From assembly GCF_009908165.1 (NCBI RefSeq), contig NZ_JAAAUC010000003.1, forward strand, positions 124,001 to 188,000: a stretch of 64,000 bases of DNA. Direction: 5' to 3'. The DNA comes from Frigidibacter albus. GTDB lineage: Bacteria; Pseudomonadota; Alphaproteobacteria; Rhodobacterales; Rhodobacteraceae. The translations under genes were made by a program, and so were the position numbers. Of this stretch, positions 15,311 to 23,969 are shown piece by piece. The notes beneath the pieces are model-generated. The model had not been told where the DNA came from. It saw only the letters and a program-made list of their open reading frames with translations, and searched no databases. Position 1 is the first letter of the stretch, and each line of letters starts with the position of its first letter.

Positions 15311-16675
15311 TCAGGCGCGTTCAAATCCCCGCGCGACCTCCCAGTCGGTGACCACGCGGTTCTGTTCCTCGATCTCCCACAGTGCGGCGCGGTGGTAGTG
15401 GTCGACCACATCGGGCCCGAAGGCGGCGCGCAGCATCTCGCTGCCTTGCATCAGGGCGGCGGCCTCGCCAAGGGTCTTCGGCACCTCGCGCAAGGCACCG
15501 CCCTGATAGATGTCGCCCGAGATGGCCGGCTCCAGTTCCATCTGTTTCTCGATCCCGTCCAGCCCCGCGGCCAGAAGCGCCGCCATGGCAAGGTAGGGGT
15601 TCAGGTCGGCGCCGCCGATGCGACATTCCACCCGCACGCCGCGGGTATTTTCGCCGCAGACGCGGAAACCGGCGGTGCGGTTGTCGAGGCTCCAGACCGC
15701 CTTGGTAGGCGCGAACATGCCCACCACGAAGCGCTTGTAGCTGTTGACATAGGGCGCGAGGCAAAGGGTCAGGTCGCGCGCATGGGCCAGCTGCCCGGCG
15801 ATGTAGCTGCGCATCAGGGCCGACATGCCATGTTCGGCGTCGGGGTCGTGGAAGGCGTTCTTGCCGCCGGACCAGAGCGACTGGTGGACATGGCTCGACG
15901 ATCCGGCGCGGGCATGGTCGTATTTCGCCATGAAGGTCACCGCATGGCCCGCGGCATGGGCGATCTCCTTGATGCCGTTCTTGACGATGGAGTGCATGTC
16001 GGCAGTGTCGAGCGCATCCGAATACCTGACGTTGATCTCTTCCTGCCCGGCCTCGGCCTCGCCTTTGGAATTCTCGATGGGGATTCCCGCCCCATAGAGG
16101 CCGTTGCGGATGGCGCGCATGATCGCCTCCTCTTTCGAGGTGGCGAAGATCGCGTAATCGGCATTCTGGCGGCCAAGGGTCTGCAGCCCGCGATAGCCGC
16201 GGTCGAAGAGGGCATCGAAGCTGTCCTGGAACACGAAGAACTCCAGCTCCGTCGCCATGTAGGGCGTGAAGCCCATCGCCTCGGCCCGCGCGATCTGGCG
16301 CTTGAGGATCGAGCGGGGGGCGTGGGGCACAAGGTCGTGGGTGTGGTGGTCCAGAAGGTCGCACATCACCATCGCGGTGCCGGGCAGCCAGGGGACAAGC
16401 CGAAGCGTGGCAAGGTCGGGCTTGATGACATAGTCGCCATAGCCCGCGGCCCAGCTGGTGGCCTTGTAGCCCTGCACCGTGACCATCTCGATATCCGTCG
16501 CCACGAGGTAGTTGCAGCAATGGGTCTCGTCATAGCCTGAGTCGATGAAATGCTGCGCGTGGAAGCGCTTGCCCATCAGCCGGCCCTGCATGTCGACGAT
16601 GCAGGTCAGCACCGTGTCGATCGTGCCGTCGCCGACGGCAACCTTGAGCGCGTCGAAGGTCAGGTTTGCGGGCAT
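15311..16675 (-). CDS. Glutamine-synthetase-like gamma-glutamyl-amine ligase
   Basis: 454 residues. It has the GS beta-grasp N-terminus (DTVLTCIVDMQGRLMGKRF) and catalytic domain: MATELEFFVF, GAGIPIENSKGEAEAGQEEIN, SSSHVHQSLW with the ATP/metal residues, NSYKRF, and the ammonium-site-region motif NRTAGFRV...VECRIGGADLNPYLAMAA. It lacks the adenylylation-type C-terminus expected of GlnA. The sequence group is that of GlnT/PuuA/IpuC/GlnA4-like ligases, which attach glutamate to an amine. First gene of the operon with ALDH, ADH and FAD oxidase. It is not GmaS by its N-terminus, so methylamine is not the obvious substrate despite the dmm neighbours. Confidence 0.8.
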   Translation of the reverse strand: MPANLTFDALKVAVGDGTIDTVLTCIVDMQGRLMGKRFHAQHFIDSGYDETHCCNYLVATDIEMVTVQGYKATSWAAGYGDYVIKPDLATLRLVPWLPGTAMVMCDLLDHHTHDLVPHAPRSILKRQIARAEAMGFTPYMATELEFFVFQDSFDALFDRGYRGLQTLGRQNADYAIFATSKEEAIMRAIRNGLYGAGIPIENSKGEAEAGQEEINVRYSDALDTADMHSIVKNGIKEIAHAAGHAVTFMAKYDHARAGSSSHVHQSLWSGGKNAFHDPDAEHGMSALMRSYIAGQLAHARDLTLCLAPYVNSYKRFVVGMFAPTKAVWSLDNRTAGFRVCGENTRGVRVECRIGGADLNPYLAMAALLAAGLDGIEKQMELEPAISGDIYQGGALREVPKTLGEAAALMQGSEMLRAAFGPDVVDHYHRAALWEIEEQNRVVTDWEVARGFERA

Positions 16676-17172
16676 GGGCAGGTCTCCTTGGCTTGCCGCG
16701 CGAGGCTCACCGCCGGGCCGGGGGCTGTCAACGTCATTTCAGGGCCTTGCGCCGTGTTGGGCGTGTGCCGTGATGGGGCGCAGCGTGAAGTGCCCCTTTT
16801 GGCGGCAGCGGTGGTCGCCAATCCGAGGCGGAGGGGCGGGAAGGATGATGCCTCGCCCGTCATTTCCCGCTTGGTGCCAGCCTTTGTGGGAAGCCTGACG
16901 GAGAGAGCACCCCGGCTGGCCGGAAGGGCATCGTGCCCGCTCGCGGTCCTTCCGGCGCGGGAAAGAGACATCCCAGAGTCCGCGATTCGGGATTTTCGCC
17001 GAGTTCCCGCGCCGCTGATTTCACCGCTGCCGCAATTTTTTGCACTCGCCGCGGATTTGGTGCTGCGAGCGCGAAAGCTGGCCCGCTCCCGCCCGAAACA
17101 CTTGCGAGACGCGCCGCTCCACGCATAGTGAAGAAATAAATATTCTGCCTAATAAACACGACAGGGAACACA
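16676..17172. other. Long divergent intergenic region between the ligase operon and dmmDABC
   Basis: 497 bp with no convincing gene on either strand. Most is GC-rich. The last 45 bases before dmmD are AT-rich (GAAGAAATAAATATTCTGCC). I compared the GAGAGAGCACC stretch near 16902 with the glycine riboswitch and rejected it. The length and position suggest control sites for both divergent operons. Confidence 0.7.
17102..17129 (+). promoter_or_regulatory. Putative dmmD promoter
   Basis: TTGCGA (17102-17107) is separated by 16 bp from CATAGT (17124-17129), followed by an AT-rich leader of about 40 bases to the dmmD start at 17173. The match to the sigma-70 consensus is moderate. Confidence 0.35.
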
Positions 17173-18300
17173 ATGGCTCTCAGCTGGCGTTTTTCGGCCC
17201 TTGCGGATCGGCACCGCGCGTTAGGCTCCAACCTCGAGGATTGGAGCGGGATGGGGACCGCCTGGACCTATGCCAAGGACATTCAGGACGAGCATACCGC
17301 GATCCGCACCAAGGCCGGGCTGATGGATGTGTCGGGCCTGAAGAAGCTGCATCTGGTCGGGCCGCACGCGATTGCGGTGCTGGATTACGTGACCACCCGC
17401 AACATGGCCAAGGTCACGCCGGGCCGGTCGGTCTATGCCTGCATCCTCAACGAGAAGGGCTTTTTCACCGACGACTGCATCGTCTATCGCACCGGGCCGA
17501 ACGCGTTCATGGTCGTCCACGGCTCCGGCACCGCGCATGAGGAGATCACCAAGCAATGCATCGGCCGCAACGTGGCGGTGCTGTTCGATGACGACCTGCA
17601 CGACCTGTCGCTGCAGGGGCCGGTGGCGGTGGACTTCCTGGCGAAACATGTGCCCGGCATCCGCGATCTGAAATACTTCCACCACATGCAGACCACGCTG
17701 TTCGGCGCGCCGGTGATGATCTCGCGCACCGGATATACCGGCGAGCGGGGGTATGAGATTTTCGTGCGCGGGCAGGATGCGCCGCTGGTGTGGGACACCA
17801 TTCTGGCGGAAGGGGCGGAGATGGGGATCATCCCCTGCTGCTTCTCGGTGCTCGATATGCTGCGGGTGGAAAGCTACCTGCTGTTCTATCCCTATGACAA
17901 TTCGCAGATGTATCCCTTCGCCGACCAGGGCCCGGGTGACAGCCTGTGGGAACTGGGGCTCGATTTCACCGTCAGCCCCGGCAAGACCGGCTTTCGCGGC
18001 GCCGAGGAACATGCGCGGCTGAAGGGCAAGGAGCGGTTCAGGATCTACGGGCTGCTGCTGGAGGCGGAGGGGCCCTGCGATCTGGGGGACGCGGTGTTTG
18101 CAGGCGACCGGCAGGTCGGCGTCGTGACCTGCCCCAGCTATTCGGCGATCACCCGGCAGTCGATGGCAATCGCCCGGCTGGAGGTGGGCTGCGCGGTGCA
18201 TGGCACAGCGCTGACGGTGGGCGGCAAGGCGATCCCGGCGGTGGCCCATAAGCTGCCCTTCGACGACCCCGAGAAGAAAAAGCGCACGGCGATCGGCTGA
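17173..18300 (+). CDS. dmmD: DmmD, GcvT-like tetrahydrofolate-dependent subunit of dimethylamine oxidation
   Basis: 375 residues of aminomethyltransferase (GcvT) fold: AGLMDVSGLKKLHLVGP, ISRTGYTGERGYEIFV, and GLDFTVSPGKTGFRGAE. In Roseobacter-clade bacteria dmmD precedes dmmABC, and its product is thought to pass the released formaldehyde-level carbon to tetrahydrofolate. AGGGAA precedes the ATG. The dmmA start follows 9 bases after the stop. A DMSP-demethylase-like role is possible from the fold alone, but the DmmABC context decides against it. Confidence 0.85.
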   Translation: MALSWRFSALADRHRALGSNLEDWSGMGTAWTYAKDIQDEHTAIRTKAGLMDVSGLKKLHLVGPHAIAVLDYVTTRNMAKVTPGRSVYACILNEKGFFTDDCIVYRTGPNAFMVVHGSGTAHEEITKQCIGRNVAVLFDDDLHDLSLQGPVAVDFLAKHVPGIRDLKYFHHMQTTLFGAPVMISRTGYTGERGYEIFVRGQDAPLVWDTILAEGAEMGIIPCCFSVLDMLRVESYLLFYPYDNSQMYPFADQGPGDSLWELGLDFTVSPGKTGFRGAEEHARLKGKERFRIYGLLLEAEGPCDLGDAVFAGDRQVGVVTCPSYSAITRQSMAIARLEVGCAVHGTALTVGGKAIPAVAHKLPFDDPEKKKRTAIG

Positions 18301-18309
18301 GGGGGAGCG

Positions 18310-18912
18310 ATGCAAGGAGCCACCATCCGCAGCCGCCCGGTCTATCCCGGGCTCGCTATCGCCCCGCTGGCCCGGCGCCACATCTTCGCGCTGGAAGGCG
18401 AGGGCGCGGGCGCCCTGCTGGACATCGCGGGCGACCTGACGCCCGAGGTGCTGGGGCGCAGCCAGATCCTGTATGTGGCGCGCGGCTCGCTCGGGGTCGG
18501 CCATCACGGCGCGCTGCAGACCTTGGGGGCGGCGTTCTGGGCCGCGCCGACGGTGCAACCGCTGCTGGGGCGGCTGGATGTGGAGCTGTCGCGCTCGCAT
18601 ATGGGCACGCGGCTCTATCTGGCGGGGACGGAAGGCTTCATCGGCCAGGCGATGCAGGTGGCGGCGGCGCATGGGATCGATCCGGCCTCGGTCATCACCG
18701 AACATCGCGGCTCGCGCGCCCGGCGGGTGCAATGCGTGCATTGCAAGGGCGTGACCGAGGGTGTGACCGCCTCGCCCTTCACCTGTGGCCATTGCGGGCT
18801 GAACCTTTACGTGCGCGACCACTATTCGCGCCGGCTGGGGGCCTTTCAGGGCGTGAACATCGATGCCGAGGAACCGGGCGCCGTGCCCCCGCCCGAGGAG
18901 CTGTATCTGTGA
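18310..18912 (+). CDS. dmmA: Dimethylamine monooxygenase subunit DmmA
   Basis: 200 residues. The C-terminal part has a zinc-ribbon-like pair CVHCKGV...CGHCGLN, then LYVRDHYSRRLGAFQGV. The N-terminal part (residues 20-130) resembles a siderophore-interacting-type domain with SRSHMGTRLYLAGTEGFIGQ. This protein family is found only with DmmB and DmmC and with heme-dependent N-demethylase sets. A GGGGGAG ribosome site precedes the ATG, and the last base of its stop is the first base of the dmmB start. Confidence 0.85.
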   Translation: MQGATIRSRPVYPGLAIAPLARRHIFALEGEGAGALLDIAGDLTPEVLGRSQILYVARGSLGVGHHGALQTLGAAFWAAPTVQPLLGRLDVELSRSHMGTRLYLAGTEGFIGQAMQVAAAHGIDPASVITEHRGSRARRVQCVHCKGVTEGVTASPFTCGHCGLNLYVRDHYSRRLGAFQGVNIDAEEPGAVPPPEELYL

Positions 18913-19865
18913 TGGGTGATCTTCAGATGCGGGTGACCGCGCTTCATGACGAGGCTGCCGGCATCCGCCGGGTGCGGCTGGAGCCGGTGGAGGGCGGGCT
19001 GCTGCCGGCGTTTTCGGGCGGGGCGCATGTGGTGGTGGCGATGCCGGATGGCGACGTCACCCGCCGCAACCCCTATTCGCTGTGCTGCGACCCAGAGGAT
19101 CGCACGGGCTATGAGATTGCGGTGGCCCGCGCCGCCGCCTCGCGCGGGGGATCGGCGTATATCCATGAGCGGCTGGCCGTGGGCGATGTGCTGACCGTCG
19201 GCGCACCGACCAACCTGTTCCAGCCGGACTGGCGCGCGAAGAAGCATATCCTGGTGGCGGGCGGCATCGGCATCACCCCCTTCGTGGCGATGATGGCGCA
19301 ATTCGCCCGGGCGGGGCTGGCCTTCGAGCTGCATTATGCCGTGCGCTCGCGCGCCGCGGCGGCCTTCGCGGGCGTGCTGCAAGACCGCTATGGCCCGCGG
19401 GTGAAGATCTATGCCGCCGATGAGGGCGCGCGCTTGCCGCTGGGGGCGCTGGTGCAGAACCAGCCGCTGGGAACGCACCTTTACACCTGCGGGCCAGAGC
19501 GGCTGATGGATGCGGTGCTGGAGACCGCGCGGCAGGCGGGCTGGCCCGAGCAGGCGCTGCATTCCGAGCATTTCATGGCGCCGCCCCCGGGCGATCCGTT
19601 CACCGTGACGCTGGGGCGGTCCGGCCGCGACGTCGCTGTCGCCCCGGACCAGAGCCTGCTGGAGGCGCTGGAGGCGGCGGGGATCAACCCGCGCTACCTG
19701 TGCCGCGGCGGGGTTTGCGGGGAATGCGCGACCAAGGTCGTGGAGCTTCGCGGCACCATCTTGCATGGCGACCACTACCTCACGCCCGAAGAACGCGCCG
19801 AAAGCCGCACGATCATGATCTGCATGTCCCGGTTTTCCGGCGACCGGCTTGTTCTGGACCTTTGA
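18912..19865 (+). CDS. dmmB: DmmB, ferredoxin reductase-type electron-transfer subunit (PDR family)
   Basis: 317 residues: an N-terminal flavin domain (RRNPYSLCCDPED), an NAD-binding domain (HILVAGGIGITPFVAMMAQ, LYTCGPERLMDAV), and a C-terminal 2Fe-2S plant-type ferredoxin domain with CRGGVCGECATKV and a fourth Cys in IMICMSR (about residues 265-305). It supplies electrons from NAD(P)H to the haem subunit DmmC. The start is fused to the dmmA stop (TGATG); an internal ATG at 18927 is an alternative. Confidence 0.9.
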   Translation: MGDLQMRVTALHDEAAGIRRVRLEPVEGGLLPAFSGGAHVVVAMPDGDVTRRNPYSLCCDPEDRTGYEIAVARAAASRGGSAYIHERLAVGDVLTVGAPTNLFQPDWRAKKHILVAGGIGITPFVAMMAQFARAGLAFELHYAVRSRAAAAFAGVLQDRYGPRVKIYAADEGARLPLGALVQNQPLGTHLYTCGPERLMDAVLETARQAGWPEQALHSEHFMAPPPGDPFTVTLGRSGRDVAVAPDQSLLEALEAAGINPRYLCRGGVCGECATKVVELRGTILHGDHYLTPEERAESRTIMICMSRFSGDRLVLDL

Positions 19866-19874
19866 AGGAGACGG

Positions 19875-20945
19875 ATGATGGACACCGCCTATAGCGCCAC
19901 CCACCGGCCCGAGACCTTCCGGGATGAAACCTTCCGCGGCGATTTCTCCTATGCCAACAGCCCCGGGAACATCCGCCACTTCCCGTTTCCGTTCCACGAA
20001 GACCACTACCGCTATTCGGTGAACATCGAGCCGCATGTGCCCGGCCTGCCCGGATCGGCCTTCGAGCATCTGATCGACGTGGACGAGCATTACCTGGCCG
20101 AGATGGCCGACCGCGCGCAGGTGCTGGCCGAGGATCCGCTGCGCTATCAGGCGCTGCCGCATATGATGCTGGCGCAATGGGACACGCTGGAACTGCTGAT
20201 GGAAGAGCAGGCGCGGGCCTATCCGCATCTGTTCACGCTGGAACGGAACGGCGATCAGTGGCGCTGGATCAACCGGCCCTTGGGGATCGACGATACCTTC
20301 ACCTTCGGCGACCCCAGCACCCTGCCGCGCGAGCCGCTGGATTACATCTGCCGCCAGACCCAGGGCGACATCGCGCTGATGGACCAGCGCGAGGGCAACC
20401 TGTGGATGGACGCCGGGATGATCACCGCGCAGGCCGACTGGTCGCTGGATTTCGACGTGGGCATGAACTTCCACGAATGGCACGCGCCGGTGCCGCTGGC
20501 CCCGCAGATGGGGGTGTTCGACAGGGCGTTGAAATACCTGCTGAATCTGCAAGTGGGCAAGCCGGTGCGGCGGCTGAACTGGACGATGACCATCAACCCG
20601 CGGCTGGATACCAGCCCCGAGACCTATCCCAAATGGGGGCCGGACCGCACCACGGTGACGCCCGAGAATGTGGGCCAGAAGGTGCATCTGCGGGTGGAGC
20701 TGCAAAGCCTGTGGCGGCTGCCGCGGTCGAACGGGATGCTGTTCGTGATCCGCGGCTACATGATGCGCATGGACGAGGTGGTGACGGTGCCGAAATGGGG
20801 CCGACGCCTGCCGCGGGTGCTGGAGTCGCTGCCGCCGGAACTGGCCGAGTACAAGGGCCTCAGCCGCTATCGCCAGACCACGATCGACTGGCTGAAACGC
20901 CATGATGACGGCGCGCCGACCTCGCCGGGGATTTTCCCCGATTGA
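19875..20945 (+). CDS. dmmC: DmmC, haem-dependent oxidative N-demethylase subunit
   Basis: 356 residues of the DUF3445/HDM alpha family. Typical segments are [52 protein letters not shown] and [19 protein letters not shown]. This subunit binds haem b and oxidises dimethylamine to methylamine and formaldehyde. AAGGAG precedes two adjacent ATG codons (19875 and 19878); the second is better spaced. It follows dmmB by 9 bases. Confidence 0.9.
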   Translation: MMDTAYSATHRPETFRDETFRGDFSYANSPGNIRHFPFPFHEDHYRYSVNIEPHVPGLPGSAFEHLIDVDEHYLAEMADRAQVLAEDPLRYQALPHMMLAQWDTLELLMEEQARAYPHLFTLERNGDQWRWINRPLGIDDTFTFGDPSTLPREPLDYICRQTQGDIALMDQREGNLWMDAGMITAQADWSLDFDVGMNFHEWHAPVPLAPQMGVFDRALKYLLNLQVGKPVRRLNWTMTINPRLDTSPETYPKWGPDRTTVTPENVGQKVHLRVELQSLWRLPRSNGMLFVIRGYMMRMDEVVTVPKWGRRLPRVLESLPPELAEYKGLSRYRQTTIDWLKRHDDGAPTSPGIFPD

Positions 20946-20985
20946 AGGGGGCCGGCCAAGACATTCGACAACAGGGGACCAAAGC

Positions 20986-22320
20986 ATGAGAGTTGCAGTC
21001 ATCGGGGCCGGCCCGTCCGCCCTTGCGCAGTTGCGCGCCTTCCAGTCCGCGGCCCAGAAGGGCGAGGAGATCCCCGAGGTGGTCTGCTTCGAGAAGCAGA
21101 GCGACTGGGGCGGGCTGTGGAACTACACCTGGCGCACCGGGCTCGACGAGTTCGGCGAGCCGGTTCATTGCAGCATGTACCGCTATCTGTGGACCAATGG
21201 CCCCAAGGAAGGCCTTGAATTTGCGGATTATTCCTTCGAGGAGCATTTCGGCAAGCAGATCGCCAGCTACCCGCCGCGGGCGGTGATGGTGGATTATATC
21301 GAGGGAAGGGTGAAGAAGGCGGGCGTGCGGGACTGGATCCGCTTCTGCTCACCCGTCCGCTGGGTGGCTTATGACGAGGGCTCGGGCCTGTTCACCGTGA
21401 CTGTGCATGATCTGCTGAAGGACACGGTTTACACCGAAACCTTCGACCATGTCATCATCGCCTCGGGCCATTTCTCGGTGCCGAATGTGCCGGAATATCC
21501 GGGGTTTGGCAGTTTCAACGGCCGGATCCTGCATGCCCATGACTTCCGCGACGCGCGCGAGTTTGCCGGCAGGGATGTGCTGCTGATCGGGACGTCCTAT
21601 TCGGCCGAGGATATCGGGTCGCAGCTGTGGAAATACGGCGCGAAGTCGATCACCGTGTCGCACCGCACCGGGCCGATGGGCTATGCCTGGCCGGACAACT
21701 GGCAAGAAGTGCCGTTGTTGCAAGGGGTTGAGGGGAATACTGCGACCTTTGCCGATGGCAGCAGCCGGCAGGTGGATGCGATTATCCTGTGCACCGGATA
21801 CAAGCATCACTTTCCGTTCCTGCCCGATGACCTGCGGCTGAAGACAGCGAACCGGCTGGCGATTGCCGATCTCTACAAGGGTGTCGTCTGGGTCAAGAAC
21901 CCCAAGCTGTTCTATCTTGGCATGCAAGATCAATGGTTTACCTTCAACATGTTCGACGCGCAGGCCTGGTGGGTGCGCGATGCGATCCTGGGCAAGATCG
22001 CCATTCCCGGCGAGGCGGAACGGGCCGCGGATGTGGTTTTGCGCATTGCCGGCGAGGATGCGGGCAAGGACAGCCATGACGCGATCCACTATCAGGGCGA
22101 TTACGTGAAGGAGCTGATCGCCGAGACCGACTATCCCAGCTTTGACGTCGATGGCGCCTGCGAGGCGTTCTTCGAGTGGAAGGACCATAAGGTCAAGGAT
22201 ATCATGGCCTTCCGCAATCACTCCTATCGTTCGGTGATGACCGGGACGATGGCGGAGCCGCATCACACGCCCTGGAAGGATGCGCTGGACGACAGCCTGG
22301 AGGCCTATCTGCGGGATTGA
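20986..22320 (+). CDS. tmm: Trimethylamine monooxygenase (flavin-containing monooxygenase)
   Basis: 444 residues from the ATG at 20986, preceded by AGGGGACC. FAD motif [14 protein letters not shown] at the start, the FMO fingerprint [16 protein letters not shown] (FxGxxxHxxxF), the NADPH motif [15 protein letters not shown], and the Tmm-typical WSDWGG-like region [16 protein letters not shown]. It N-oxidises trimethylamine to TMAO. It follows dmmC by 40 bases. The next enzyme, TMAO demethylase Tdm, is not in this window. Confidence 0.93.
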   Translation: MRVAVIGAGPSALAQLRAFQSAAQKGEEIPEVVCFEKQSDWGGLWNYTWRTGLDEFGEPVHCSMYRYLWTNGPKEGLEFADYSFEEHFGKQIASYPPRAVMVDYIEGRVKKAGVRDWIRFCSPVRWVAYDEGSGLFTVTVHDLLKDTVYTETFDHVIIASGHFSVPNVPEYPGFGSFNGRILHAHDFRDAREFAGRDVLLIGTSYSAEDIGSQLWKYGAKSITVSHRTGPMGYAWPDNWQEVPLLQGVEGNTATFADGSSRQVDAIILCTGYKHHFPFLPDDLRLKTANRLAIADLYKGVVWVKNPKLFYLGMQDQWFTFNMFDAQAWWVRDAILGKIAIPGEAERAADVVLRIAGEDAGKDSHDAIHYQGDYVKELIAETDYPSFDVDGACEAFFEWKDHKVKDIMAFRNHSYRSVMTGTMAEPHHTPWKDALDDSLEAYLRD

Positions 22321-22362
22321 GCGAGCGGGGCCATTCCAAGGGACGGCTCCGATGCGGAAGGT

Positions 22363-22428
22363 ATGCAGAAACCATGCAGAAACCGTATGTATTGCATACA
22401 TACGATTGCAGGCCCGTGCCGCTTGACG
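22363..22428 (+). promoter_or_regulatory. Control region of the second iron ADH gene: direct repeat, dyad and -35
   Basis: Two adjacent 11-bp direct repeats ATGCAGAAACC (22363-22384) lead into a dyad with 9-bp arms CGTATGTAT / ATACATACG and a 3-bp centre (22384-22404). A TTGACG -35-like hexamer follows at 22423-22428. The symmetry is like a GntR-type operator (GTAT...ATAC). No regulator gene is adjacent. Confidence 0.55.
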
Positions 22429-22493
22429 AAGTGCCAATTCCGGCCGACCTAAGGGGCATGCGCCGCGCCATCATCCCCCCGGAGAGCTGACCC

Positions 22494-23633
22494 ATGACCG
22501 CCTTTTCCTTCCTGACCGCGACCGAGATCCGCTTTGGCCGGGGCACCGCGGCGGGCGCGGCGGAGTATGTTGCGCAGCTGGGGCGCAATGTGCTGGTGGT
22601 GCAGGGCGCCAGCGGCCAGCGCGCCGACCCGCTGATCCTGGCGCTGCAGCGGCTGGGGGTGCAGGTGAGCGTCTTCGCCTGCCCCCGCGAGCCGGACATC
22701 GCGCTGATCGAGGACGGCATCCGGCTGGCGCGGGGCGCGGGGGTGCGGGCCGTGGTTGCCATCGGCGGCGGTGCGGTGATCGATTGCGGCAAGGCCATTG
22801 CCGCGCTGGCCCCGGCGCCGCGGCCGATGCTGGACCATCTGGAGGTGGTGGGCCGCGGGCTGCCGCTGGACGCGCCGCCGCTACCCTTCGTGGCGATCCC
22901 GACGACGGCAGGCACCGGGGCCGAGGTGACCAAGAACGCGGTGATCGCGGTGCCGGGGGCGCGGCGCAAGGTGTCCTTGCGCGATGCGCGGATGCTGCCG
23001 CTGCTGTCCATCGTCGATCCTTCGCTGACCGATGGCTGCCCGCGGGGCGTGACGCTGGCGAGCGGGCTGGATGCGGTGACGCAGGTGATCGAGCCTTACG
23101 TGTCCACCAAGGCGAACCGGCTGACGGATGCCTTGTGCCGCGATGCGATCCCGCTGGGGCTGCGGGCGCTGGCGCGGCTGATGGAGGGCGAGGATGCGGG
23201 GGCGCGCGACGATCTGGCCTGGGTGAGCCTGTGCGGCGGGCTGGCGCTGGCCAATGCGGGGCTGGGCGCGGTGCATGGGTTGGCAGGACCGATCGGGGGG
23301 ATGGCTGCGGCGCCGCATGGGGCGGTCTGCGGGGCACTGCTGCCGCATGTGCTGGCGGCGAATATGGCGCGGGCCGAGGGCGTGGCGGCGGCGCGGCTGG
23401 CCGAGGTGGCGGGGTGGATTGCGGGGGGCTTGGGCGGTGTTCCGGGCAATGCAGCCGAGACGCTGGCAGTTTGGTCGGCGGCGCAGGGGCTGCCGCGGCT
23501 GGGGGCGATGGGGCTGGCGGCGGGCGATGTGCCCGAGGTGGCGGCGCTGGCGGCGGGATCCTCCTCGATGGCGGGCAACCCGGTGGTGCTGGACAGCGGC
23601 GCGCTGATCGGGGTGTTGCGCGCGGCGTTTTGA
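22494..23633 (+). CDS. Iron-containing alcohol dehydrogenase family protein with altered metal site
   Basis: 379 residues. GGGAVIDCGK and PTTAGTGAEVTKNAV are the cofactor motifs. Metal positions read Asp193, Gln197 (LASGLDAVTQVIEPYVS), His261 (AVHGLAGPIGG) and His275, so the second ligand, normally His, is Gln. Such a D-Q-H-H site marks a subfamily and may mean another metal or another reaction. It is a single gene after tmm with its own likely operator. GGAGAG precedes the ATG. Confidence 0.8.
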   Translation: MTAFSFLTATEIRFGRGTAAGAAEYVAQLGRNVLVVQGASGQRADPLILALQRLGVQVSVFACPREPDIALIEDGIRLARGAGVRAVVAIGGGAVIDCGKAIAALAPAPRPMLDHLEVVGRGLPLDAPPLPFVAIPTTAGTGAEVTKNAVIAVPGARRKVSLRDARMLPLLSIVDPSLTDGCPRGVTLASGLDAVTQVIEPYVSTKANRLTDALCRDAIPLGLRALARLMEGEDAGARDDLAWVSLCGGLALANAGLGAVHGLAGPIGGMAAAPHGAVCGALLPHVLAANMARAEGVAAARLAEVAGWIAGGLGGVPGNAAETLAVWSAAQGLPRLGAMGLAAGDVPEVAALAAGSSSMAGNPVVLDSGALIGVLRAAF

Positions 23634-23670
23634 GGGGGGTAGGGCGCGTCCGGCTGGCCTCGGAGATCGA

Positions 23671-23894
23671 CGGTTGTTAGGGCGGGAAAGGGCGAGGCAC
23701 TGCCTCGACCCCGCCCGTGCGGGACATATCGCCCGGAGCCGCTGGCCGCCAGAAACCGGGGGCGGGCAGCGCCCGACCTGGCGGGCGAGAAGCGCCCGCC
23801 AGGGGCGGGGCGGGCGCTGGCCGGGCCCTTTGGGGGCCCGTCCGGAGCCAATGGCGAGGGCACGGCATGGCGACGGCGATGGCCTTCGCCAAGG
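23671..23894 (+). repeat. Dispersed GC-rich intergenic element, copy B1
   Basis: A roughly 220-bp element. Its parts in order are: GGGCGGGAA, the dyad CGAGGCA-c-TGCCTCG (23693-23707), CCGCTGGC, a hairpin core AGCGCCCG...CGGGCGCT, a GGGCCC-rich part, and GGCGATGGCCTTCGCCAAGG. The same order recurs inverted at 55082-55275. B1 has an extra internal hairpin CCTGGCGGGCG/CGCCCGCCAGG that B2 lacks. No ORF or transposase is seen. It occupies most of the 336-bp convergent spacer 23634-23969. Confidence 0.8.
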
Positions 23895-23923
23895 CGAGCG
23901 TCGCTGACGGAGCACCCACGCAA

Positions 23924-23947
23924 AGGCCCGCCGTTTCGGGCGGGCCT
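23924..23947 (-). terminator. Intrinsic terminator-like hairpin
   Basis: AGGCCCGCC-gtttcg-GGCGGGCCT, a perfect 9-bp stem. It is followed on the minus strand by TTTG, and lies 22 bp after the stop of the exported unknown protein. It probably ends the TauE operon and may also serve the convergent ADH gene. Confidence 0.65.
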
Positions 23948-23969
23948 CAGCATAATTCGGTCGTCAGGA

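Noticed and set aside
13877-16540. An 887-codon open frame on the plus strand opposite the ALDH and ligase genes
   Set aside because: It is a GC-rich antisense shadow. Its product is low-complexity Gly/Ala/His/Arg, while the minus strand encodes clear ALDH and GS proteins.
15311-16675. Assignment as gamma-glutamylmethylamide synthetase (gmaS) because of the dmm neighbours
   Set aside because: The N-terminal sequence is of the GlnT/PuuA-like group, and the usual mgs/mgd genes are absent.
16895-16990. Possible glycine riboswitch upstream of the GcvT-like dmmD
   Set aside because: Only GAGAG-type fragments occur; the conserved CGCCGAAGGGGCAA-type core is missing.
16860-17231. A minus-strand 123-codon frame in the long divergent region
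   Set aside because: It begins inside dmmD, has no ribosome site, and shows no family features.
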